The notes beneath the pieces were generated by a model. That model saw only the letters and a list, made by a program, of their open reading frames with translations. It had not been told where the DNA came from and ran no database searches. A stretch of DNA of 64,000 bases, taken from NCBI GenBank assembly GCA_947644365.1, contig CANRYZ010000002.1, forward strand, positions 1-64,000, written 5' to 3'. The DNA comes from an uncultured Oscillibacter sp. Its GTDB lineage: Bacteria > Bacillota > Clostridia > Oscillospirales > Oscillospiraceae. Of this stretch, positions 7,690-14,671 are shown in pieces; position 1 is the first letter of the stretch, and each line of letters begins with the position of its first letter. The translations under genes and the position numbers were made by a program.

Positions 7690-8727
7690 ATGGATCAGGT
7701 TTTGAAAATCGGCATCATCGGCTGCGGCGCCATCGGCAAGGACCACTGCCGCCGCATCATCGACACCGTCCCCGGCGCCACCGTGGTGGCCGTCAGCGAC
7801 TACGTGGCCGCCGCCGCCGACGACACCGCCGCCAAGTACGGCATCAAGTCCTACGGCAGCGACTGCGACGGCATGATTAAGGACCCCGAGGTGGAGGCCG
7901 TGGTCATCACCTCCATCGACCCCACCCACCACGACTACGTCATGAAGACCCTGGCGGAGGAGAAGTGGTGCTTCTGCGAGAAGCCCCTGAGCCAGAACGC
8001 CAAGGACTGCGAGGAGATCATCAACCGGGAGCTGGAGATCGGCAAGCGGCTGGTCCAGGTGGGCTTCATGCGCCACTATGACCGGGGCTACGCGGAGATG
8101 AAGCGCATCATCGACTCCGGCGAGCTGGGCGCTCCCCTGGTTATCAAGGCCTGCCACCGGAACGTGGCCCAGGGCCCGGGCTTCAAGACCGAGAACGGCG
8201 TCACCAACGTGGCCATCCACGAGCTGGACATCTGCCGCTGGCTGCTGGACGACGAGTACGAGGACGTACAGTGCGTCAAGGTCCGCCAGTCCGCCAACTC
8301 CGACAAGGGCTATGACAACCCCCAGGTCATGCTGATGCGCACCAAGAAGGGCTGCTTCATCGACGTGGAGGTTCAGGTGGCCGACGGCTACGGCTACGAC
8401 ATCCAGTGCGAGGTGGTCTGCGAGAACGGCACCGTGAAGCTGCCCGACCCCTACGCCGTGGTCCGCCGCTCCCGCCCCGCCGGCTGGGATTCCCTGAACC
8501 CCGCCGAGTCCATGCCCATCATGACCGACTGGAAGGAGCGCTTCATCGAGGCCTACGACATCGAGTTCTGCAAGTGGGTGGAGTCCGTCCACGCCGGCAA
8601 GCTCACCGGCCCCTCCTCCTGGGACGGCTACGTTGCCTGCGTGGCCGGCGACGCTCTGAACGCCTCCCGGGGGACCTCCCAGTTCCTGAAGGTGGAGACC
8701 ATGGAGAAGCCCGAGCTGTACAAGTAA
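7690..8727 (+). CDS. iolG: Inositol 2-dehydrogenase family oxidoreductase
   Basis: A 345-residue GFO/IDH/MocA oxidoreductase. The Rossmann motif is GCGAIG (11-16) and the catalytic lysine lies in EKP (97-99). A C-terminal alpha/beta domain contains the HELDICRW segment typical of inositol dehydrogenases. It would oxidise myo-inositol to scyllo-inosose with NAD+, supplying IolE. AAGGAAGG lies 10 nt before the ATG at 7690, but only 1 nt from a TTG at 7681. It ends the inositol block and is followed by a terminator. Confidence 0.88.
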   Translation: MDQVLKIGIIGCGAIGKDHCRRIIDTVPGATVVAVSDYVAAAADDTAAKYGIKSYGSDCDGMIKDPEVEAVVITSIDPTHHDYVMKTLAEEKWCFCEKPLSQNAKDCEEIINRELEIGKRLVQVGFMRHYDRGYAEMKRIIDSGELGAPLVIKACHRNVAQGPGFKTENGVTNVAIHELDICRWLLDDEYEDVQCVKVRQSANSDKGYDNPQVMLMRTKKGCFIDVEVQVADGYGYDIQCEVVCENGTVKLPDPYAVVRRSRPAGWDSLNPAESMPIMTDWKERFIEAYDIEFCKWVESVHAGKLTGPSSWDGYVACVAGDALNASRGTSQFLKVETMEKPELYK

Positions 8728-8739
8728 TCTCCGCAGATC

Positions 8740-8767
8740 AAAAGGACCGGCTCACGCCGGTCCTTTT
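8740..8767. terminator. Bidirectional terminator after iolG
   Basis: The 12 bp stem AAAAGGACCGGC / GCCGGTCCTTTT has a 4 nt loop and serves the convergent genes on both sides. Confidence 0.9.
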
Positions 8768-8768
8768 C

Positions 8769-9719
8769 CTATTCGATCTCAATGTGTACCGACTCGTGGA
8801 ACACCGGAGCCACCAGTCCCGGGATGTCCACCGCGTCGGTGAAATGGAGGTCCTCCGTAAACTCCCGCATCAGGGAGATGATGTAGGGGTGGGGCCGCTC
8901 GTCGGGCCGTCCCGCCGCCACGGAGACCACGATGGTCTTGGGCCGGAGCATTTTCAGCAGCTTCCGGGTGGTGGAGGACAGCGAGGCGTGGTGGGGCGCC
9001 TTCAAAATGTCGCAGGGGAGGGCGGAGGCCGTCTCCCACATGTGGGCGTAGAAATCGCCCCCCAGGACGATCTCCTTTCCGTGGTAGCGCAGCCGCTGGC
9101 GGAGGCTGGAGACGTTCATGCACTTGGCCCAGTGCAGCAGGTCGTACTCGTTCCGCTCCCCCCGGAAGACGGCGTCGTAGACCTCCTTCTGGCGGCGGTA
9201 CAGCGCCGCCTCGCCGAAGAGGATGTCCATCTCCAGGCTGTCCGTCAGCCGAAACCGCTCCATCCGGTCCCCGGGGAGCTCCGTCAGCCGCCCCACGCGG
9301 CCGGGGTTGGCCCGCAGGGCTCCGGCGTACAGGTCCGCGCAGCGGACGGCGTTCCGGGCCGCCTTGGGCAGGCCGTTGTCCCCGTCCGGCTCCAGGGGCG
9401 CCGCGCCGGCGGGCGGAACGTAGGACGCCAGCAGCTCATCCGCCGTCACACGCTCCAGCACCCGGCCCAGGCCGCCGATGTGGTCCCGGTGGAAGTGGGT
9501 CAGGAGCACCTTGTCCAGACGGGCCACGCCCTGCTTCTGCAGAAACTCCCCGGCGTAGATCCGCCGGGAGCGGGGGTCCAGCTCCCCCGGGTGGTCGTCC
9601 CGCACCAGGCTGTCGTGGCCGCAGTCCACCAGCATGGCAAATTTCTGCCGGCCGTTCTCCATCTCCCGTACCAGGGTGGAGTCGCCGTTGCCCACGTTGA
9701 TAAAATCTAAAACCAGCAT
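8769..9719 (-). CDS. Metallo-beta-lactamase-fold hydrolase (ComEC-like domain)
   Basis: A 316-residue soluble MBL-fold protein. It begins LDFINVGNGDSTLV, equivalent to the NVGQGDA signature of ComEC-related stand-alone hydrolases. The zinc motif HFHRDH supplies H75, H77, D79 and H80, and PHHAS near the C-terminus completes the set. No signal peptide or membrane segments are seen. The substrate is unknown; nucleic acid or phosphodiester is plausible by relation. The start at 9719 follows GGGGGAC and a promoter TTGCCG (9774-9779) with TATTCT (9751-9756), 17 bp apart. Confidence 0.8.
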   Translation of the reverse strand: MLVLDFINVGNGDSTLVREMENGRQKFAMLVDCGHDSLVRDDHPGELDPRSRRIYAGEFLQKQGVARLDKVLLTHFHRDHIGGLGRVLERVTADELLASYVPPAGAAPLEPDGDNGLPKAARNAVRCADLYAGALRANPGRVGRLTELPGDRMERFRLTDSLEMDILFGEAALYRRQKEVYDAVFRGERNEYDLLHWAKCMNVSSLRQRLRYHGKEIVLGGDFYAHMWETASALPCDILKAPHHASLSSTTRKLLKMLRPKTIVVSVAAGRPDERPHPYIISLMREFTEDLHFTDAVDIPGLVAPVFHESVHIEIE

Positions 9720-9919
9720 TGCCCGTCCCCCTATGATTTTTATTGCTAACAGAATAGCACAGATGGTTGTCTCCGGCAACAAAAAAACAGGCCGGAGGAT
9801 GCCAAATTTTTGTCCTATATTTTGGCGGAGTGAACGAGGGCGCGGCGCCTCCGCGCCCGGTCCCTCTTCCGGAAAGCGCCGCCGAAAAAACGCATCCATG
9901 CCGCCTCCGATCAACAGGC

Positions 9920-9948
9920 TTGAAGGGCCCGCGGGCCGGTGGTATAAT
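9920..9948 (+). promoter_or_regulatory. Sigma-A promoter of the deaminase gene
   Basis: TTGAAG (9920-9925), a 17 bp spacer and TATAAT (9943-9948) with an extended TG in front of the -10 box. Confidence 0.7.
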
Positions 9949-9983
9949 CAGAGGAGAAAACTGAGATTTGAGAGAATGTAAAA

Positions 9984-10379
9984 ATGGACCGCTTAACAGA
10001 CAACGACCGCGCGCTAATCGCAGAGGCGCAAAGGACAATCCGCTTAAACTACGATCACGAGCGTTACAATCACACCGTGGGAGCCGCTATACGCTGCAAA
10101 AGCGGAAGGATATACGTTGGCGTCAACGTCTATTCCCTGCACGGCGCCTGCGCGGAACAGGTGGCGCTGGGAGCCGCGATTACAAACGGGGAGAGAGACT
10201 TTGACGCCATCGTCGCGGTTAGAGGGGAAGAGGGGGAGGAAGTGATCCCGCCCTGCGGAAACTGCCGCCAGATGCTGCATGATTACATGCCGGAATGCGG
10301 GGTCATCGTCCCCGTGCGCGGAGAGCTGAGAAAAATCAGAGCGGAGGAGCTCCTGCCCTTCTCCTACTCGGTTGAATAG
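9984..10379 (+). CDS. Cytidine-deaminase-family protein
   Basis: A 131-residue protein of the CDA fold. The catalytic motif is CAE (C56, E58) and the second zinc pair is PCGNC (C91, C94), so zinc would be held by three cysteines as in tetrameric cytidine and blasticidin-S deaminases. Likely reaction: hydrolytic deamination of cytidine or deoxycytidine; the substrate is not fixed by sequence. Codon use and GC are lower than neighbours. Only a weak GAGAGA site precedes the ATG. It has its own promoter and terminator, so it is an isolated unit, possibly acquired. Confidence 0.8.
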   Translation: MDRLTDNDRALIAEAQRTIRLNYDHERYNHTVGAAIRCKSGRIYVGVNVYSLHGACAEQVALGAAITNGERDFDAIVAVRGEEGEEVIPPCGNCRQMLHDYMPECGVIVPVRGELRKIRAEELLPFSYSVE

Positions 10380-10390
10380 GCCATCAGTTG

Positions 10391-10427
10391 AGCGGGGAGC
10401 CGTCCTTACGGACGGCTCCCCGCTTTC
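10391..10427. terminator. Terminator after deaminase gene
   Basis: A 15 bp perfect stem (10391-10405 with 10410-10424), loop TTAC, followed by TTT. Confidence 0.85.
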
Positions 10428-10474
10428 CATGCTCCAACCGTCTCCGTGTAAAACGGCTCTCAGCGGCGAGGATT

Positions 10475-11182
10475 CTAGTCCAGCCGCCGCAGGGTCTCCA
10501 CCAGGGCGGTCTTGCCCTCGGTCCGCCCGTCCTTCATCTTGACCACCCGGGCGGGACAGCCGGCTACCACGGCGTTCTCCGGCACGTCCTCCACCACCAC
10601 GGCCCCGGCGGCCACCACGGCGTTCCGGCCCACATGGACCCCCTCGATGACCACGGCGTTGGCGCCCACCAGCACGCCGTCCTCCACCACCACTGGCACG
10701 GCGGAGGCGGGCTCCACCACGCCGGCCAGCACCGCGCCGGCGCCGATGTGGCAGTTGGCCCCCACGGTGGCCCGTCCGCCCAGAATGGCCCCCATGTCGA
10801 TCATGGTGCCCGGGCCCACCACGGCGCCGATGTTGACGACGGCCCCCATCATGATAACGGCCCCCTCGCCGATGTCCACCCTCTCCCGGATGATGGCCCC
10901 GGGCTCAATACGGGCCCGCACCCCCCGCAGGTCCAGCAGGGGCACGCCGGAGTTGCGGCGGTCGCACTCCACCACGTAGTCCCCGATGCTGGCGGCGTTG
11001 GCCTCCAGCACGGCGGAGAGCTCCGCCCAGTCGCCGAAGACCGTGAAGCTGTTCCCCTGGCCGAAGACCCTGGCGGAGCCGAAGTCCACGGGCCCCAGGG
11101 TGTTGACGTACAGCTTCACCGGGGTCTTCTTCTCAGAGTTCGCGATATAGTCGATGATCTCCTGGGCATTCACAGCCGTCAC
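10475..11182 (-). CDS. dapH: Tetrahydrodipicolinate N-acetyltransferase
   Basis: A 235-residue left-handed beta-helix acetyltransferase. An N-terminal DapH-specific helical domain ([11 protein letters not shown]) is followed by hexapeptide repeats from about residue 90 to 210. It acetylates tetrahydrodipicolinate with acetyl-CoA, committing the pathway to the acetylated DAP branch. The GTG at 11182 overlaps the dapB stop as GTGA. GGGGA abuts it, so a second GTG at 11173, 9 nt away, is a good alternative. It is last in dapA-dapB-dapH. Confidence 0.93.
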   Translation of the reverse strand: MTAVNAQEIIDYIANSEKKTPVKLYVNTLGPVDFGSARVFGQGNSFTVFGDWAELSAVLEANAASIGDYVVECDRRNSGVPLLDLRGVRARIEPGAIIRERVDIGEGAVIMMGAVVNIGAVVGPGTMIDMGAILGGRATVGANCHIGAGAVLAGVVEPASAVPVVVEDGVLVGANAVVIEGVHVGRNAVVAAGAVVVEDVPENAVVAGCPARVVKMKDGRTEGKTALVETLRRLD

Positions 11183-11898
11183 TCCCCAAACAAGATTTTT
11201 TGCAGGTCGTACACCCCATTGGGCTTTCCCGGCAGGAGCCGGGCCATGTGCAGCGCGCCGTTGACGAAGATCTGGCGGCTGGCGGCCCGGTGGGTAAATT
11301 CCAGCTCCTCATCGGGCCCCAGGAAGTACACCGTGTGCGTCCCCGCCACGGAGCCGCCCCGGAGGGAGTGCACACCGATCTCGCTCCGGCTCCGCTTCCC
11401 GGTGTTCCCCTCCCGGCCGCAGACCGTCTCCATGGCCCCGGCGGGGTCGACGGCCTCCAGCAGCAGCTTCGCCGAGCCGCTGGGGGCGTCCTCCTTCTGG
11501 TTGTGGTGGGTCTCGGTGATCTCGACGTCAAAATCCGGCCTCAGCACGCCGGACACCTCCCGGAGGGCCCGGAACAGCACCGCCATGCCCAGGGAGAAGT
11601 TGGCCGCCCACAGCACCGGGGCCGCCGAGCCCAGGGCCGCCAGCGCCTCCCGGTCCGCCGGGGCAAAGCCCGTGGTGCCGGAGAGCAGGGGCGTGCCTGT
11701 GCGGCGCACGTAGGCGCACAGCTCCGGCAGGGCCTCCGGGCGGGAGAAGTCCATCACCACGTCCGCCACCCGGCCCGTGCTCCCCAGGCGGTCCAGGTCG
11801 TCCCGGCCCAGGGCCATGACGATCTCATCGCCGGCGGCCTCCGCCGTCTCCCGGATCAGACGGCCCATCTTCCCCCGGCCGGTCAGTAAAATTCTCAC
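11179..11898 (-). CDS. dapB: 4-hydroxy-tetrahydrodipicolinate reductase
   Basis: A 239-residue enzyme. The nucleotide motif GRGKMG follows the first strand, and the substrate region includes GTTGF and [15 protein letters not shown] with the conserved histidines and lysine. It reduces the DapA product with NAD(P)H. Translation starts at GTG 11898, overlapping the dapA stop by 4 nt (GTGA), behind GGAGGAGGCGGG. Coupled overlaps at both ends make dapA-dapB-dapH one tightly coupled operon. The frame stays open upstream inside dapA, but that extension is not used. Confidence 0.95.
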   Translation of the reverse strand: MRILLTGRGKMGRLIRETAEAAGDEIVMALGRDDLDRLGSTGRVADVVMDFSRPEALPELCAYVRRTGTPLLSGTTGFAPADREALAALGSAAPVLWAANFSLGMAVLFRALREVSGVLRPDFDVEITETHHNQKEDAPSGSAKLLLEAVDPAGAMETVCGREGNTGKRSRSEIGVHSLRGGSVAGTHTVYFLGPDEELEFTHRAASRQIFVNGALHMARLLPGKPNGVYDLQKILFGE

Positions 11899-12782
11899 AG
11901 CAGTCCCGCCTCCTCCAGAGATCTCCGCAGCTTCGCCGTGTGCTCCTCGCTCATTTCGCACAGGGGCAGCCGCAGGGGGCCCACGTTCAGGCCCATCATG
12001 TTCATGGCCGTCTTTACCGGAATGGGGTTCACCTCAATAAAGAGGTCGTTGATGAGCCCCAGGTATCTCAGCTGGTTCTCCGCCGCCCGGGCCCGGTTGC
12101 CGCTCAGGTAGTCCGTCACGATCTGGCGGCACATGGCCGGCATCACATTGGCGTAGACGGAGATGACGCCGCTGGCCCCCACGCTCAGCAGGGGAACGGT
12201 GATGTCGTCGTTGCCGGACCAGAGGGCGAAGTCCGGCCCCACCAGGCGGGCAGCCTTCATGGCGTAGGACATATCGCCGCTGGCCTCCTTCATGCCGCAG
12301 ATGTTGGGGTGCTTCGCCAGCCGCTCCACCACGGACAGCGGAATGGAGCAGCCGGTGCGGCCCGGCACGTTGTACAGAAGGCAGGGGATGCGCACCGCGT
12401 CCGCCGCGGAGGCGAAGTGGCGGTACATGCCCTCGGGATTGGCCTTGTTGTAGTAGGGGGCGATCAGCAGCAGGGCGTCGGCGCCCATGTCCTGGTACTC
12501 CACGCTCTTCTCCAGCTGGGTGGCGGTGCTGTTGGAGCCGCTGCCCACGATGACGGGCACCCGCCCGTCCACCACCTTGATGGTGTGGGCCACCACCGTG
12601 GCGTCCTCCTCGTGGGTCATGGTGGAGTATTCGCCGGTGGTGCCCAGGGTCAAAATGGCGTCGGTGCCCGCCTGAATCTGCCGCTCCAGCAGTTGGGTCA
12701 GCACCTCAAAGTTGACGCTGCCATCCTCATGGTACGGGGTGACCATGGCGACGATGGAGCCGGTGATGTTCTCAAATTTCAT
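11895..12782 (-). CDS. dapA: 4-hydroxy-tetrahydrodipicolinate synthase
   Basis: A 295-residue TIM-barrel class I aldolase of normal length. The Schiff-base lysine is K165 in GMKEASG, and Y137 in LYNVPGRTG and T48 in GTTGE complete the proton relay. It condenses pyruvate with aspartate semialdehyde. The start at 12782 follows GGAGGAAG. The frame is open for 360 bases upstream through the riboswitch leader, but that region is RNA structure, not protein. It is first in the lysine-riboswitch operon. Confidence 0.95.
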   Translation of the reverse strand: MKFENITGSIVAMVTPYHEDGSVNFEVLTQLLERQIQAGTDAILTLGTTGEYSTMTHEEDATVVAHTIKVVDGRVPVIVGSGSNSTATQLEKSVEYQDMGADALLLIAPYYNKANPEGMYRHFASAADAVRIPCLLYNVPGRTGCSIPLSVVERLAKHPNICGMKEASGDMSYAMKAARLVGPDFALWSGNDDITVPLLSVGASGVISVYANVMPAMCRQIVTDYLSGNRARAAENQLRYLGLINDLFIEVNPIPVKTAMNMMGLNVGPLRLPLCEMSEEHTAKLRRSLEEAGLL

Positions 12783-12809
12783 AATGTTCTTCCTCCGCAC
12801 GCTTCCGCC

Positions 12810-12833
12810 GGAGCCGGTTTGAAAACCGGCTCC
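12810..12833 (-). promoter_or_regulatory. Leader hairpin just before dapA ribosome site
   Basis: An 11 bp perfect stem GGAGCCGGTTT / AAACCGGCTCC with a 2 nt loop, about 15 nt upstream of the dapA ribosome site. It has no T tail, so it may be part of the riboswitch expression platform or an RNA stability element. Confidence 0.4.
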
Positions 12834-13082
12834 AAGGGCATAGTAAAATGCCGGTAGAGGCGCGCCTCTGCCGACAGTCCAGCGTCCGTTTCCACCCCGG
12901 CGGCATGCCAAACGGCGCGGCGCTCTCCCGCCAGGCGGCAAACACCCCGCCGGGCCCGCCAAAGGCCGGCGGTCCCATGGTAAATTACGCCGCGTGACGG
13001 ACAAATATGCGCTGGCGCACAAATTGACCGGTTTGGAAACAGACTCTTCCCACGCCCGGCCGGGCGCGGAGGTTCTGTAAGC

Positions 13083-13242
13083 GGATAGCGCTCCCGCGGG
13101 AAGCCCCGCGGACAGTCCCGGAGGTATTCCCCACGGGCCCACCTCCCGCCCGTGCCCGGGCGGAAAGTTCGGCGGAGTTGCCCCCGTCGCGTTCTCAGCC
13201 TGCCGGCTCCCGCAACTTCTTCGTCTCCGCGCCTCTATCTCA
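13083..13242 (-). ncRNA. Lysine riboswitch (L box) aptamer
   Basis: Read on the minus strand the leader contains the L-box landmarks in order: AGATAGAGGCGCG (13240-13228), GAAGAAGT, GCCGAAC (13174-13168), GGGACTGTCC near 13118-13110, then a CCGCGGG/CCCGCGG stem-loop and GCGCTATC, which closes P1 with GATAGAGGCGC. Length, about 160 nt, fits the family. Lysine binding would repress dapA-dapB-dapH. The leader runs about 300 nt further to dapA, which is unusually long, and has no obvious U-tailed terminator. Confidence 0.92.
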
Positions 13243-13251
13243 TTTTTCGCT

Positions 13252-13281
13252 ATGATACCAGATTCCGCCCGGCAGATACAA
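13252..13281 (-). promoter_or_regulatory. Promoter of riboswitch-dapABH operon
   Basis: On the minus strand TTGTAT (13281-13276), an 18 bp spacer and TATCAT (13257-13252), placing the transcript start a few bases before the aptamer. Confidence 0.7.
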
Positions 13282-13296
13282 GAGAGCTTTTCGCAA

Positions 13297-13340
13297 AAAT
13301 GCGCATTTCAGGCGGACTAATTTTGTAAAAAGTGACAAAA
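13297..13340. promoter_or_regulatory. Two palindromes in the dapA/dapL divergent region
   Basis: The perfect 12 bp palindrome AAATGCGCATTT (13297-13308) and the inverted repeat TTTTGT / ACAAAA (13321-13326 and 13335-13340) lie between the dapA promoter and the M20 gene. They could be operator sites; no regulator is assigned. Confidence 0.35.
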
Positions 13341-13424
13341 TCCGCCCGTCCTCCTGTTCACGGGGACGGCGGCGTGGTATCATCAGGGCGCATGAAACCA
13401 ACTGCGAAACGGAGGGAATCTGCC

Positions 13425-14528
13425 ATGCTGCCTGTCGTCGCGCGCCGCCGCGCGCTGCACCAGATCCCGGAGCTGGATGACCGCCTGCCCAAGACCCGGG
13501 CCTATGTGCGCTCCGTTTTAGAGCCCCTGGGCTGTGAGATCACCGCCCCCATCCCCGGGGGCCTCTGCGCCTTCTTCGACGCCGGGAGGCCGGAGACCGC
13601 CGCCTTCCGGGCGGATATGGACGCCCTGCCGGTGACGGAGGCCACGGGCCTGCCCTACGCCTCCCGCCACCCCGGCAGGATGCACGCCTGCGGCCACGAC
13701 GGCCACACCGCCCTGGCCCTCGCCCTGGCGGAGTACGCCGCCGCCCATCTCCGGGACCTCCCCCGGAACGTCCTCTTTCTCTTCCAGCCCGCCGAGGAGA
13801 CCACCGGCGGAGCCCGGCGGCTGTGCGAGACCGGCGTTCTGGAGCAGCGCCATGTGACAAGGGTCTTCGGTTTACATCTTTGGCCGGGCCTGCCGGCGGG
13901 GCGGGTCTTTACCCGTCCCGGACCCCTGATGGCCCGGTCCAGCGAGGTGACGGTCACCATCACCGGAAAGAGCGTCCACCTGAGCCGGGCGGCGGAGGGC
14001 CGGGACGCCCTGGCCGCCGGGACGGAGTACCTCCGCCGGGCCTATGCCATGCTGGAGGCCCTGCCGCCGGACCCGCCCCGGGTGCTGCGGTTCGGAAAGA
14101 TGGTCTCCGGCACCGTGCGCAACGCCGTCAGCGGCGAGACCGTACTGGAGGGGAGCCTGCGGACCTACCGGGAGGAGACCCACGCCCTCTGCCGGGAGAA
14201 CCTGGAGGCCCTGGGCCGGGAGATCGAAGCGGAAACCGGCTGCGGTGTTGCGGTCCACCTGAGCCAGGGGTATCCGGCGGTGTGGAACCACCAGGGGCTG
14301 TATGAGACGGTCCGCGCCCAACTGGGGACGGAGGCCCCCGGGCTGCTGGAGGCCCCGGTGCTGGCGGCGGAGGACTTCTCCTTTTACCAGCGGCGGGCGC
14401 CCGGGGTGTTCTTCTTCCTGGGGACAGGGGACACGCCGGAGCTCCACGCGCCGGACTTCGCCTTTGACGATGAGGCGGTGCTTCCCATGGGGCTGGAATT
14501 TTTGAAGAAGCTGGCGATGATGGAATAA
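13425..14528 (+). CDS. dapL: M20 amidohydrolase, probable N-acetyl-diaminopimelate deacetylase
   Basis: A 367-residue M20D metallopeptidase. The dinuclear metal motif HACGHDGHT supplies C89 and H91, the catalytic pair is PAEE (E124, E125), and HLWPG and a late LHAPDF histidine follow. The middle third is the dimerisation lid. M20D enzymes cleave various N-acyl amino acids. Placement beside dapABH and the aminotransferase argues for removal of acetyl from N-acetyl-LL-DAP, releasing LL-DAP. GGAGGG at 13411-13416 sets the ATG at 13425. Symbol by context. Confidence 0.8.
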   Translation: MLPVVARRRALHQIPELDDRLPKTRAYVRSVLEPLGCEITAPIPGGLCAFFDAGRPETAAFRADMDALPVTEATGLPYASRHPGRMHACGHDGHTALALALAEYAAAHLRDLPRNVLFLFQPAEETTGGARRLCETGVLEQRHVTRVFGLHLWPGLPAGRVFTRPGPLMARSSEVTVTITGKSVHLSRAAEGRDALAAGTEYLRRAYAMLEALPPDPPRVLRFGKMVSGTVRNAVSGETVLEGSLRTYREETHALCRENLEALGREIEAETGCGVAVHLSQGYPAVWNHQGLYETVRAQLGTEAPGLLEAPVLAAEDFSFYQRRAPGVFFFLGTGDTPELHAPDFAFDDEAVLPMGLEFLKKLAMME

Positions 14529-14535
14529 CATCGCT

Positions 14536-14590
14536 AAAGTTTAGGGCCGCCCTTTTCAAAGGGCGGTGGGGTCTGGGGCAAAGCCCCAGC
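14536..14590. repeat. Dispersed repeat AAAGTTTAGGGC..., copy 1
   Basis: About 55 bp, beginning AAAGTTTAGGGCCGCCC and containing an AAAGGGCGG hairpin and GGGGCAAAGCCCC. A near-identical copy in the opposite orientation lies at 37492-37548, and the first bases recur at 28276. Confidence 0.7.
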
Positions 14591-14627
14591 GGTTCCGGGC
14601 GGAGCCACAGCATACAAACGCTCACCA

Positions 14628-14671
14628 GCTATAAATAACCGGGAGGCCGCGGCCTCCCGGTTATTTATAGC
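14628..14671. terminator. 44 bp perfect palindrome, terminator of patA
   Basis: The sequence from GCTATAAATAACC through GGTTATTTATAGC is a perfect palindrome of 44 bp, with A/T-rich flanks giving terminator character in both directions. The TAA stop of the aminotransferase gene lies inside one arm. Confidence 0.75.

Noticed and set aside
12855..12880. Possible second (tandem) lysine aptamer, from a second GGACTGTC and AGAGGCGCG
   Set aside because: The other L-box landmarks are missing and the two boxes are in the wrong order, so it is treated only as a possible pairing partner.
12772..13142. Upstream extension of dapA through the leader
   Set aside because: The region is the lysine riboswitch and its leader; the ATG at 12782 has a strong ribosome site and matches DapA length.
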